Below are positions 7,568 to 15,282 of a stretch of 20,462 nucleotides of DNA, piece by piece. Every line of letters starts with the position of its first letter. The stretch's first letter is position 1. Position numbers and translations under genes: made by a program. The notes under the pieces are model-generated. The model was not told the DNA's origin and ran no database searches. It worked only from the letters and a program-made list of their open reading frames with translations. The stretch is from the IMG/VR virus record IMGVR_UViG_3300038701_000348, positions 1-20,462 of that record; one strand, 5' to 3'. The stretch comes from a virus.

Positions 7568-8812
7568 ATGGCACTAGATTTTTTAAATTCTTTGCAAGTA
7601 GAGGAACAACCTCTAATGAGCTTATCAGAAGCTGAAAACAGTAGTAGTAGTGAATCTACTAATACTGATAATAACGCTGATGATAGCAACAAAACTGCTG
7701 ATACTTCTTCTAACGACACTGAAGGAGATAAAAGTGGTTTAGTTCCTATTACTGATTTAGACAACTCTACAGATGAATCCAGTTCTTCAACTACATCTAC
7801 AGAATCATCAACAGACAAACCTAAAGAAACCTCTGATAGTTCTTCCAAAGCTTCTGCTAAAAAATATGCAGCTATTATTAAAGCTATGCAAGAGAAAACA
7901 GGAGGCTTTGAAGACTTTAATGAAGAGGAGTTTGAAGATACTCCAGAAGCTTTCCTAGAGTACCTTGATACTTACGCTACTAAAAATGCAGAGCAGTTAG
8001 CTGAAGATTATATTCAAAATAACCTGACTCCTTTACAACAGAAGTTTGTAAACTTAATGGAAAGTGGTTTGTCTGAAGAGGCAGCATCTTCTATTGTAAA
8101 AGGCTATAAGCTTTCTGAAAATATTACAGAGGATGCTCTTATTGAAAACCCTGATAAAGCTAAAAATCTGTATGCTGAATACTTAAGATATACTACTGCT
8201 TTTTCTGAAGATAGAATTAAAAAAGAAGTAGACAAAAAAGAAGAAGTAGGTAGTTTAGTAGATGATGCTTTAGAAATTATTCCTGAGTTTCAGGATATTC
8301 TAACAAACGCAGAAAAACAAGAAAAAGATAAACTTCTTCAAAAAGAAAAGGCTACTCAAGAATTTTATGCTAAACAAGCTAAAGAGCTTCAAGACTATTT
8401 AGAAACTACTGAAGAAATTGGAGGTATTAAGCTTACTAAAAAAATGAAGGATAACTGGATGAAGGAGTACTCTTTAGTACAAACTCAAGATGGTAAGAAA
8501 GTTAATCCTATTCTAGCTACCAGAGAAGTAGACCCTAATAAGTTTGATGCACTTCTTAGATTGTATCATACTATGGGACTCTTCAAATATGATTCCCGTA
8601 AAAAAGATTTTGTTCCTGATTTTTCAGCTATTTCCAGTCTAGGAAAAAATGAAGCAATTAAGCAACTGGAAAAAGCAGTTCAAAATGATAACATTAGGAG
8701 AAAAACAAGTGGTTATAGCTCTTCTGATTCAATTGAGTTTGATGAAGAAAAAGAAGACCACCTTAAAAAATGGGCAGCTCTTTCTAAAAAATATGCAAAT
8801 TCTCAAGATTAA
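7568..8812 (+). CDS. putative scaffolding / capsid assembly protein
   Basis: This acidic protein of 414 residues sits immediately upstream of the major capsid gene, the usual place of the scaffold in tailed phages. Residues 1-16 form a short hydrophobic start (MALDFLNSLQVEEQPL). Residues 17-95 are a low-complexity linker dominated by Ser, Thr, Asp and Glu and probably disordered. Residues 97-415 are predicted helical, with a coiled-coil stretch at about 240-282 (EKQEKDKLLQKEKATQEFY) and a lysine-rich C-terminal end (KKWAALSKKY) that could bind the capsid protein. This architecture, disordered acidic start plus helical middle plus basic end, is typical of scaffolds, but no sequence motif is diagnostic. 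A virion or portal-associated assembly factor is the main alternative. The next gene starts 24 bases downstream. Confidence 0.68.
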   Translation: MALDFLNSLQVEEQPLMSLSEAENSSSSESTNTDNNADDSNKTADTSSNDTEGDKSGLVPITDLDNSTDESSSSTTSTESSTDKPKETSDSSSKASAKKYAAIIKAMQEKTGGFEDFNEEEFEDTPEAFLEYLDTYATKNAEQLAEDYIQNNLTPLQQKFVNLMESGLSEEAASSIVKGYKLSENITEDALIENPDKAKNLYAEYLRYTTAFSEDRIKKEVDKKEEVGSLVDDALEIIPEFQDILTNAEKQEKDKLLQKEKATQEFYAKQAKELQDYLETTEEIGGIKLTKKMKDNWMKEYSLVQTQDGKKVNPILATREVDPNKFDALLRLYHTMGLFKYDSRKKDFVPDFSAISSLGKNEAIKQLEKAVQNDNIRRKTSGYSSSDSIEFDEEKEDHLKKWAALSKKYANSQD

Positions 8813-8836
8813 AATCAATAATTAAACACTAACACA

Positions 8837-10369
8837 ATGACTGAATTATTTCCGCTAGTCGCAAGGTATGGTCCTAAAACTTTTAATGGACCTCTTAAAG
8901 TTCCCCACTTGGGAGAACTAGGTATGATTGAGCCTCAATTGGCTTCTGATATGTATCGTAGAATTTTCCAAACTCTACCTTCTGATGATTATGTAAACTT
9001 TATGAACGAGTTTCCTACAAAGGTTCTCGATACTGAAAATAAGTTTTATCATTGGAGAGTAGCTGGTAACAATAATAAAACTGTACAGCTTCTTGATTGG
9101 TATGATACCACTGGTTCTAAACCTGCTTCTGTAGGTCTAAATCAAGGACGTTGGTATATGATTTTTGGAGAGCGTTTCTTCGACATTAATGATGTAATTG
9201 TAGGCCACAATCCTGATGATTACTACATTCAAATTAAAAGTGTAGAAGAAGAAGCTCCTAATCGTTGGAAATATGAAGTAGTACTTATTACTGATGACCC
9301 TTCTAATCGTTCTGTTCCTTCTAGTGAGTTGAGCGTAGGTACTCGTTGGTCTAAGGAAACTAACTTCCAATCTGGTGAGGGTTCTATGAGTGGTACTCAA
9401 GCCCACTTTACTACCTTTATGGAGCTTAAAGCTCGTGCTGCTCTACAACGTATGATGTACAAAGTAGATGGTAACATGATTGCTGAAGGTAAAAATGTAC
9501 CTCTTGCTTTTGGATTCCCTGACCCCACTGACCCTAAGAATCCTAAGCCTTATACTGGAGCTTTTGTTAACTTCTATGATATGGTAGCTCTTTACCAATT
9601 TAAGAAGCAACAAGCTAGAGCTTTCTTGTTCTCTCATAAGAACTACACTCAGAATGAGATTTACTATGGTATTGATGACCGTAATGGCTGCACTATCCAG
9701 ACTTTTGCTGGTATGTTTAAGCAAATTGCAAATACCAACATTCACCCTTATTCTACTCTTAACCTTGATAAAATTGTAGACATGACCATTGAAATGGGCT
9801 TGGCTTACAAAATGCAAGATGAGTACTATGTAGTTATTGAGACAGGTGCTTACGGTAAAAGAGACATTTCTGAATGGATTGAAAACCGTTCCACTCAATA
9901 CACTCCTAACTTTGTTACTGAAAGAGTACAAAAGAATGGAGATATGGGAAGCCAAGGTTTGACTTACCAAGGTGTTTACACCCAGTTTAAGTCTTACAAT
10001 GGTGTTAACATTATGGTTAAGCACAGACCTTTCTTTGATGATGTAGAGCGTTACAAAGAAAAACATCCATCTGGATATGGTCTTAATGCTTCTCGTCATA
10101 TGTTAATCCGTGGTGGACATAAAATGGCTAATGGTGAGTTCTTGGGTGACCCTGGTATTCATCGTCTTACTGTTAAAGGTCTTGAAAATGGAGTATTTAA
10201 ATATATTCCTGGTATGCGTGACCCCTTCTCTCCATATACTAGCAAAGTAAATGCAGGTTCTGCTATGACTACTAGCCCTGTAGATGCTTATGAAGTACAT
10301 GGTATGGAATGGACTGGTTGTGTTGTTGAAGACCCAACTAAACTTGTGTGGATGCCTTATAACATCTAA
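8837..10369 (+). CDS. major capsid protein
   Basis: This 510-residue protein should build the icosahedral head shell (HK97 fold expected). The N-terminal region PLKVPHLGELGMIEPQLASD, then MYRRIFQTLPSDDYVNFMNE and WRVAGNNN, is of the type I associate with crAss-like capsid proteins. Position after the scaffold-like gene and before a terminator-like hairpin agrees. It has the strongest expression-type codon bias of the window: by eye about 16 of 23 arginines are CGT, whereas TerL and portal use AGA almost throughout, and C-ending Asn and Phe codons are common. The gene is followed by a GC-rich hairpin at 10382-10415. The start at 8837 follows a leader rich in A and C. HK97 membership is inferred from gene family and context; the sequence shows no cleavage site I can name. 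Confidence 0.88.
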   Translation: MTELFPLVARYGPKTFNGPLKVPHLGELGMIEPQLASDMYRRIFQTLPSDDYVNFMNEFPTKVLDTENKFYHWRVAGNNNKTVQLLDWYDTTGSKPASVGLNQGRWYMIFGERFFDINDVIVGHNPDDYYIQIKSVEEEAPNRWKYEVVLITDDPSNRSVPSSELSVGTRWSKETNFQSGEGSMSGTQAHFTTFMELKARAALQRMMYKVDGNMIAEGKNVPLAFGFPDPTDPKNPKPYTGAFVNFYDMVALYQFKKQQARAFLFSHKNYTQNEIYYGIDDRNGCTIQTFAGMFKQIANTNIHPYSTLNLDKIVDMTIEMGLAYKMQDEYYVVIETGAYGKRDISEWIENRSTQYTPNFVTERVQKNGDMGSQGLTYQGVYTQFKSYNGVNIMVKHRPFFDDVERYKEKHPSGYGLNASRHMLIRGGHKMANGEFLGDPGIHRLTVKGLENGVFKYIPGMRDPFSPYTSKVNAGSAMTTSPVDAYEVHGMEWTGCVVEDPTKLVWMPYNI

Positions 10370-10381
10370 ACTGTTGTTTGT

Positions 10382-10415
10382 TTGCTTAAGTGGGGATTTC
10401 TCCCCACTTTTGCAA
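10382..10415 (+). terminator. hairpin after the capsid gene (terminator or mRNA-stabilising)
   Basis: AAGTGGGGA (10388-10396) pairs perfectly with TCCCCACTT (10401-10409) around a TTTC loop. After a 2-by-2 internal loop, TTGC (10382-10385) pairs with GCAA (10412-10415). The stem is very GC-rich for this genome and starts 13 bases after the capsid stop. There is no long U tract after it, so it may be a leaky terminator or a stem protecting the abundant capsid message from 3' decay. Confidence 0.65.
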
Positions 10416-10440
10416 GCAGACATAACTTAATAAAATTGCT

Positions 10441-11385
10441 ATGGCTAGAATTACAGAAAAAAAGAATGAGTATCCTAATAAGGATTTTTTAAGACAGCGT
10501 ACTGTACGTGTAGTACCTGTAGAAACAAGAACATTTGTTAATCAACAAGTGGAACAGCTTCCTGAAGGTTTTATTATCGAAGGAATGTCAAGGTCTCTAG
10601 AATTGAAAAGAGACAAGACTACTGGAGAGTTTTTACCTATTTTTGATAACATTCAAAAAGTAATTACTCCTCAATTCCCTGATGAACCTATGACTGAGTT
10701 AGAGTTCTTTAATAGAATTACAGGTTATGACCTGTCTTTTACAAAGGAGACTAAAAACTTTTGGTCTGGTTGGGTTTCAGAAGGACCTAATAACAAAGGA
10801 AAAAAGCCTTTTTCAGTTAAACTATCTAAAGAGGGTACTACTTTAGATTTGTCAAATGTTTGGCAAAACATTGAATGGAGAGTCCTTAAAACCAATGACA
10901 GGTATATTGCTCCTTCTTGGGAAGAGAGAAATTCTAAACCTAGCTACTGGTTTGCTTTAGTTGATGAAAAAGTATCTGTAGACCGTAAGAAAGAAGAAAT
11001 TAACCTTCGTCTTAAGGCTATTGAAGAGTTTAATAAAATGAAAGACAATAGAGATGCTCTAATGGAGTTCCTTATTGTTAAAGACCCAAACAATGTTCTT
11101 TCCAAAACTGCCTCTACCGAAGTACTATTTAATTTGGTATATGAAGTAGCAGAAACTAATCCTAAGCTTTTCTTAGAGAATATTAAAGATGAAAACAGAG
11201 AAGATAAAATTCTCATCTTTAAAGCTGTAAGAGCTGGTGCTTTGAAAAAAGTAGGTAACAAATACTCTTCAATGGGTGATGAACCTCTAGGAGGATTAGG
11301 AGATGTTATTTCTCTTATCAATAATGCTGAAAAGGTAGAGTTCCGTAAAAAACTAGAATATCAAGTAGCTAACTCTGTATTGTAA
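10441..11385 (+). CDS. conserved structural-region protein downstream of the capsid gene
   Basis: This protein has 314 residues and I cannot name it with confidence. The N-terminal 170 residues are mixed beta, with a basic beginning (MARITEKKNEYPNKDFLRQR), an aromatic centre (FFNRITGYDLSFTKETKNFW) and PSYWFALVDE near 178. The C-terminal 120 residues are helical and charged (DRKKEEINLRLKAIEEFNKM, then AETNPKLFLENIKDENREDK). No signal peptide or membrane segment is seen. It overlaps the next gene by one base (TAATG), so the two are co-translated, and it lies between the capsid gene and connector candidates. That supports a virion role such as head completion, minor capsid protein or packaging accessory. 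Several Arg codons are CGT, suggesting fair expression. Confidence 0.6.
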   Translation: MARITEKKNEYPNKDFLRQRTVRVVPVETRTFVNQQVEQLPEGFIIEGMSRSLELKRDKTTGEFLPIFDNIQKVITPQFPDEPMTELEFFNRITGYDLSFTKETKNFWSGWVSEGPNNKGKKPFSVKLSKEGTTLDLSNVWQNIEWRVLKTNDRYIAPSWEERNSKPSYWFALVDEKVSVDRKKEEINLRLKAIEEFNKMKDNRDALMEFLIVKDPNNVLSKTASTEVLFNLVYEVAETNPKLFLENIKDENREDKILIFKAVRAGALKKVGNKYSSMGDEPLGGLGDVISLINNAEKVEFRKKLEYQVANSVL

Positions 11386-12173
11386 TGACAGCAAATGAAA
11401 TGTGGCAATTAGTTTTAGTTGAGTATGAAAAACTTAACTCAGCAGGTGCTCCTGGTATTCAGGACGGACAAGCTAATATTATATTAACTAATGCCCAAAA
11501 TCATTTTGTTCATACTAGAATATCTTCAATATTGAATCTCAAAAAGGAGGGTTTAGAAGAAACAGAAATTAGAATGCAGGGGCTGTCGCCTTTGTTAGCC
11601 TCTGCATCTATTTCTGCTTTTACTACAAATACTGAAAATTTACCTAATGGTTCTTTTGCTGAACTGCCTTTAGATTTTATGTATACTGTGTGGGAAAGGT
11701 GTGTTATTAACCTTGAAGATTGTGTTACTAAACAAAATGCAGACTTACCAGTATTTGTAATTTCTCATAATGACTTCAATAGAAGCAAAACCAATCCTTT
11801 TAAAAAGCCTTACTTTAATGGCTCAGAAGGTATAGTATGGAGAATTTCATATACTAGAGCTAATACAGGATATAATTCTCAAACTACTACAGCTTCTAAT
11901 GGTTATGAGTTTATAACTAATAGAACAGGAAAAAGACATGAACTTATTACAGATGGTACTTTTAATGTTACTCAATATAATCTAAGATACCTTAGAGTGC
12001 CTAAACCTATAAAAGTTGACTTAGCTAATTTTGTAACTCCTGTTAATATGCAAAACTGTGAACTAGATGAATCTACTCATAGACCTATTGTAACTGTAGC
12101 AGTTAAGATGCTTAAAGAAGCCTTAAATCAACCTTCTCAAGATTTACAACTAAGTTCTGATAAGGTAGAATAA
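11385..12173 (+). CDS. putative head-tail connector / ring protein
   Basis: This protein of 262 residues has an N-terminal helical part (MTANEMWQLVLVEYEKLNSA, then GQANIILTNAQNHFVHTRIS) followed by beta-rich sequence. The helix-rich start, the LPLDFMYTVWERCVINLED segment near residue 92 and the ending with a helix after HRPIVTVAVKMLKEALN recall connector proteins below the portal in Bacteroidota phages, which typically pair an N-terminal helical bundle with a PxDF-like beta motif. It is coupled to the upstream gene by a TAATG junction and followed by a 57-base gap with a possible promoter motif. The ring/adaptor assignment is inferred from layout and general sequence character, with no specific catalytic or binding site visible. 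Confidence 0.5.
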   Translation: MTANEMWQLVLVEYEKLNSAGAPGIQDGQANIILTNAQNHFVHTRISSILNLKKEGLEETEIRMQGLSPLLASASISAFTTNTENLPNGSFAELPLDFMYTVWERCVINLEDCVTKQNADLPVFVISHNDFNRSKTNPFKKPYFNGSEGIVWRISYTRANTGYNSQTTTASNGYEFITNRTGKRHELITDGTFNVTQYNLRYLRVPKPIKVDLANFVTPVNMQNCELDESTHRPIVTVAVKMLKEALNQPSQDLQLSSDKVE

Positions 12174-12180
12174 CTTTTTT

Positions 12181-12204
12181 AAATAAATAACGTATATACC
12201 CACA
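12181..12204 (+). promoter_or_regulatory. candidate promoter/operator motif copy (CGTATATA)
   Basis: The 57-base gap between the connector candidate and the small beta protein contains AAATAACGTATATACCC, with CGTATATA at 12191-12198. The same octamer occurs at 7458-7465 and relatives at 7542 and 14052. It lies 33 bases before ATG 12231. A real promoter here would allow extra expression of the two following structural genes. Evidence is limited to motif recurrence. Confidence 0.28.
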
Positions 12205-12230
12205 AATCAAATAAATAAATTTAAAACGCA

Positions 12231-12659
12231 ATGAAAACTTTTGCAAGAACTGTAACCTTAACTGCTGCTCAAGTAAATGCACTAGACAGTACTCCCATCA
12301 ATGTTGTTCCAGCACCACAATCTGGATATGCTTTGATTCCACAAAACCTAATTGTAGCTAAAACCTCAGGTACTGCTGTAGGCTCTTGTGCTGACGACCC
12401 TATTGCTTTAGTATATACAGGAGATACTACTCCTCTTATTGCTTTAGATGCTGTAGATGCTGCTGCTAATTCTGATGCTGTCATTTCTACTGGAGCTACT
12501 GCTGCTACTTATACTGCATCTAATGGTGTACAACTAAGTGCTTCTGCTGAAGTGTATGCAGGAAAAGGAATTGATATTTCTGCTCCTGGAGCTTCTATAG
12601 GCTCTTTTGACGGTACTCTTCAAGTAACTGTACTGTTTAACATCGTAAAAATCGGATAA
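12231..12659 (+). CDS. small beta-rich virion protein (decoration-type candidate)
   Basis: This is a 142-residue protein dominated by Ala, Thr, Ser, Val and Gly, with alternating hydrophobic strands and no membrane segment or signal peptide. It begins MKTFARTVTLTAAQVNALDS and PINVVPAPQSGYALIP, and ends GTLQVTVLFNIVKIG, a pattern seen in small beta-sandwich proteins encoded next to structural genes of Bacteroidota phages. The small size, beta composition and place among head genes suggest a capsid decoration or minor structural subunit. It could also be part of the tail. It is followed after 27 bases by the next structural gene and probably shares its transcript. Confidence 0.55.
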   Translation: MKTFARTVTLTAAQVNALDSTPINVVPAPQSGYALIPQNLIVAKTSGTAVGSCADDPIALVYTGDTTPLIALDAVDAAANSDAVISTGATAATYTASNGVQLSASAEVYAGKGIDISAPGASIGSFDGTLQVTVLFNIVKIG

Positions 12660-12686
12660 TTATTATAACCTTAAATCTTTAAAAAC

Positions 12687-13970
12687 ATGATTTCTCAACC
12701 GCAAATTCTAGATAATTTTAAGTTTTTCGCTGGAGCAGATGTTGCTAGGAGTGCTGGAGCTACCGCAGGTACTGTAGTAAGTCCTGGTATTCTTGCTCAA
12801 GGTGAAGTTGTTGTTACTGACGCTAGTAACAGAATTCTAGATACAGCTACTGTTCTTACTGCTGATTCCATTAAACTTGTAATGGGACGTGGAGCTAATG
12901 AAGAACTATGGCAATCCCAAGTGTTTACTTCTAATGATATTATTAGATATGTAGGCAGAGAGTACCAAGCTAAAGTACAGCAAGTATCTTACTATGGGTA
13001 TAATGCTGCTACTGGTGTAGGAGCTTTTGACCCCATTAATGATAATTTTTATACTGGAGTAATTTCTTTTTATGAGTTGGCTTCTCAAGAAGCTTCTGCT
13101 CTTATGGCTCCTGTTATTTTTGATTATCTTTCTGATGCTACTGCAACTCAAGAAGAAGTAGCTAATGGTCTTTATAGACAAGCTGTAAGACAAATTTCTT
13201 ACTGGACTCGTAAACCTGTACTTATTGAAAGAGTAGCTTCTGCTGCTGGTGCAGCTACTACAGACAACGTAACTGTAACTAATGGAAGTAATGTTATACT
13301 CAATGCTGCTAACATTGCTGCTGCTGCTGCTGTAGGTGATTACATTAGAGTAGGTTCTCAATCTACTGTAACTGATGAAGTTTATCAAATTACAGCTATT
13401 ACTGGTAATGACCTTACCTTAGACACAGCTTTCCAAGGAGATACTGCTACTGGTGTAGCAATCTATAGAGTTGTCCAAGCTACTCTTCAAGCAGGTAACA
13501 TGGGTATTCGTGTAACTGGTCTTAATCAACCTTTTATTTTGGATTCTCGTCCTTATAGCTTGGTGACCTTCCAGTTGGGTATTAAAAATGCAGGAAGCAC
13601 TCCATTGACTACTGCTGTTAATGCTTTCATTGGCCATGGTACTTATGAGCAAATGAGAACTCTTGAAGCTTCTTCTTGGAGAAACCAAGGTCAGATTTTC
13701 ACTTATACTGAGTTTCCTCCTACTACTGTTCAAACTGATTTGGTAACTACTCAAAACCATTCTACTTTGGAATTGGTACTACGTAAGCCTAATCGTGCTT
13801 TGACTAACACTGACTTTAGAGCGCAGCTTTGTGTAGCTTGTGCTTTGGATGGCAATGTTGCAAATACATTTGATACTTCTTATGTAGGTGCTGCTACTAG
13901 TACAGTAGATGTACTAGACACTTACATTAGTAACTTTACTAATCTTACAGCTCAGGCAGGTAATCTGTAA
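12687..13970 (+). CDS. abundant structural protein with embedded beta domain (auxiliary capsid or tail tube candidate)
   Basis: This protein has 427 residues. The first 180 are mixed, with a helical part around 110-175 (FYELASQEASALMAPVIFDY). Residues about 190-265 look like an inserted Ig-like beta domain: VTVTNGSNVIL, VGDYIRVGS, VYQITAITGNDLTLDTAFQG. The remaining part is beta-rich (FILDSRPYSLVTFQLGIKN, FTYTEFPPTTVQT). About a third of its Arg codons are CGT, unlike most genes here, which points to high expression and therefore a major virion component. It is the last gene before a strong terminator, closing the head operon. Candidates are an auxiliary capsid protein or a tail/tube protein; the sequence alone does not choose. 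Confidence 0.6.
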   Translation: MISQPQILDNFKFFAGADVARSAGATAGTVVSPGILAQGEVVVTDASNRILDTATVLTADSIKLVMGRGANEELWQSQVFTSNDIIRYVGREYQAKVQQVSYYGYNAATGVGAFDPINDNFYTGVISFYELASQEASALMAPVIFDYLSDATATQEEVANGLYRQAVRQISYWTRKPVLIERVASAAGAATTDNVTVTNGSNVILNAANIAAAAAVGDYIRVGSQSTVTDEVYQITAITGNDLTLDTAFQGDTATGVAIYRVVQATLQAGNMGIRVTGLNQPFILDSRPYSLVTFQLGIKNAGSTPLTTAVNAFIGHGTYEQMRTLEASSWRNQGQIFTYTEFPPTTVQTDLVTTQNHSTLELVLRKPNRALTNTDFRAQLCVACALDGNVANTFDTSYVGAATSTVDVLDTYISNFTNLTAQAGNL

Positions 13971-13981
13971 TCATAGCAATG

Positions 13982-14025
13982 CTACTAGGAAGGGTAGCCT
14001 GTAATGGGCTGCCCTTTTTTAGTAG
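13982..14025 (+). terminator. strong intrinsic terminator closing the head operon
   Basis: AGGGTAGCC (13991-13999) pairs with GGCTGCCCT (14007-14015), with one U-G pair, around a 7-base loop, and is followed directly by TTTTT (14016-14020). An outer CTACTA (13982-13987) can pair with TAGTAG (14020-14025). The hairpin begins 11-20 bases after the stop of the preceding gene, as expected for a rho-independent terminator. Confidence 0.88.
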
Positions 14026-14040
14026 TTATTGGAACTATTT

Positions 14041-14064
14041 TATTGATAATTCGTAATATGATTA
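14041..14064 (+). promoter_or_regulatory. candidate promoter after the terminator, before the fibre module
   Basis: Directly after the terminator, TATTGATAATTCGTAATATG (14041-14060) includes GATAAT and TCGTAATATG. It matches the TATAATTTCGTAGTATA stretch before the capsid operon in both parts. A new promoter is expected here because transcription from upstream is stopped. The start codon of the next gene follows 7 bases later, which would give a very short leader. Confidence 0.4.
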
Positions 14065-14067
14065 TGT

Positions 14068-14598
14068 ATGACCTTAGAATTAAAAATATCTGCTTGTTTT
14101 AAAGAAAAGTGTACTAAGTTAGAAGTATCTGACATTACAGGAGGTTCTAACTTACACTTAACTAATGTAGATACAGCTACTTTAACTATTACTCCTCCTT
14201 CAGGCAGTGCTGTAAACTATGATGTAACAGCAGCAGTACAAGGAGCTAGTATTGTAAATGGTTCTTTTATTATAGACACAATTGATAATATAACTTTCAA
14301 TGATGGTATCTATAGTATTAAGTACTTTGTTGAAGATGTATCTGTTCCTTTAGAACATGAAGTAACTGTAAAAATGTTTTCTACATGTAAAGCAGATTGC
14401 TGTGTAGAAAAAATGAAAACCAAGTTTAAAGAAGAGATGTGTGGCTGTAATTGGCTTACTTATTGGGACTATTACAAACAAGCTGAAGCTCTTCTTTATG
14501 CTGCTAAGTCAGCATTTGCTTGTGGTAAAGAAGCTCAAGCTACTGATTTACTAAATCAAGTGAATAAAATATGCAGTATTCAAAAGTGCTGCTGCTAA
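14068..14598 (+). CDS. cysteine-rich protein of the fibre module
   Basis: This protein of 176 residues has two parts. Residues 1-104 are beta-rich and look like one immunoglobulin-like sandwich (ATLTITPPSGSAVNYDV, FNDGIYSIKYFVED). Residues 105-176 are helical and hold ten cysteines, including CKADCC, CGC and the terminal CCC; two more lie at C10 and C15, twelve in all. Proteins of this layout, beta domain plus Cys-rich helical end, are common next to fibre genes in Bacteroidota phages, but I know no proven function. Metal binding or disulfide cross-linking after release is inferred. It is the first gene after the terminator and is followed by two more Cys-rich proteins. The second ATG of the TATGTATG at 14064-14070 is used here. 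Confidence 0.68.
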   Translation: MTLELKISACFKEKCTKLEVSDITGGSNLHLTNVDTATLTITPPSGSAVNYDVTAAVQGASIVNGSFIIDTIDNITFNDGIYSIKYFVEDVSVPLEHEVTVKMFSTCKADCCVEKMKTKFKEEMCGCNWLTYWDYYKQAEALLYAAKSAFACGKEAQATDLLNQVNKICSIQKCCC

Positions 14599-14615
14599 CA
14601 ATATAGAATATAACT

Positions 14616-15272
14616 ATGTGTAATTGCTCAAATATATCTAATTGCAACTGTAATGATTGCTCTACTATAGTAGTCCCTTCTATTCCAGGTCCAGCAGGTG
14701 CTGATGGTGCTGATGGTGCTGATGGTTTAGATGCAGGTAATGTTATTGATACAATAACTTCCTTTAGTATAGGCCCTGTAGAAAGTAATAGAAGAACTTA
14801 CACTCCAGGAGTACTTGTATCTAATACTTCAGAAATAACTAAAAATGAAGATAGACTTAAGATTAGAGCTATGTTTAAATTAGCTGAAGTAGGACAAGTA
14901 GGAAGTGGAGAGTTAGGTGTTTACATAAACACTACTGTAGCTATGACTAATTCTTCTCCTGTTGCAGTATACGATGGTAATCTTAGAAGTGATGCTTATT
15001 TATATATAGAGCTTTTCTTCGACAGACAAAGTGATACTACATTTAATGTTACAGGCTATTCATGCTTTAGTAGTGATACTGCTGAATTTGGAACCTCTTA
15101 CTATAATGTTCCTTCTGAGGGTAACGTGTTCCTCCTTAAAAACATAAACAAAGCTGTGTTAGCTCCTGTCAACTTTGATAATTCAGATTTTTATGTATTT
15201 TTAGGTTCTGAAAATTTAGGAGAAATAACTGCTGAATATTTGACTGTAGAATATATACTAAGAAAGTCTTAA
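14616..15272 (+). CDS. fibre-like protein with Cys-rich start and collagen-like repeats
   Basis: This 218-residue protein starts with a Cys-rich leader (MCNCSNISNCNCNDCS, five cysteines in the first 15 residues) and then a short collagen-like stretch of five Gly-X-Y triplets at residues 25-39 (GPAGADGADGADGLD). The rest (42-218) is beta-rich and resembles a trimeric jelly-roll head, with ITSFSIGPVESN, LYIELFFDRQSDTTFNVTG and YLTVEYILRKS. Collagen-like shafts are common in trimeric phage fibres, so a head or tail fibre with an N-terminal anchoring patch is the best reading. There is no membrane segment or signal peptide. The leader may dock onto one of the neighbouring Cys-rich proteins; that is inference. 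Confidence 0.7.
   Translation: MCNCSNISNCNCNDCSTIVVPSIPGPAGADGADGADGLDAGNVIDTITSFSIGPVESNRRTYTPGVLVSNTSEITKNEDRLKIRAMFKLAEVGQVGSGELGVYINTTVAMTNSSPVAVYDGNLRSDAYLYIELFFDRQSDTTFNVTGYSCFSSDTAEFGTSYYNVPSEGNVFLLKNINKAVLAPVNFDNSDFYVFLGSENLGEITAEYLTVEYILRKS
14697..14723 (+). repeat. 9-base tandem repeat coding the collagen-like stretch
   Basis: GGTGCTGAT is repeated three times without change (14697, 14706, 14715), coding Gly-Ala-Asp triplets. A fourth, diverged unit GGTTTAGAT follows at 14724-14732. The identity at DNA level suggests recent slippage or duplication; repeat number could vary between relatives and so change shaft length. Confidence 0.9.
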
Positions 15273-15282
15273 CCATCTACCA

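Noticed and set aside
9443-10099. A 218-codon open frame on the minus strand inside the capsid gene, and others at 9137-9406 and 10103-10423
   Set aside because: They lie wholly opposite or largely within the capsid gene, show no protein-like domain pattern, and arise because the codon use of the plus-strand gene avoids minus-strand stops.
12906-13388. A 160-codon minus-strand frame rich in Ser, Tyr and Ile, and a similar one at 13419-13760
   Set aside because: Composition is that of an antisense shadow of the Ala/Thr/Val-rich structural gene; no start region or conserved motif.
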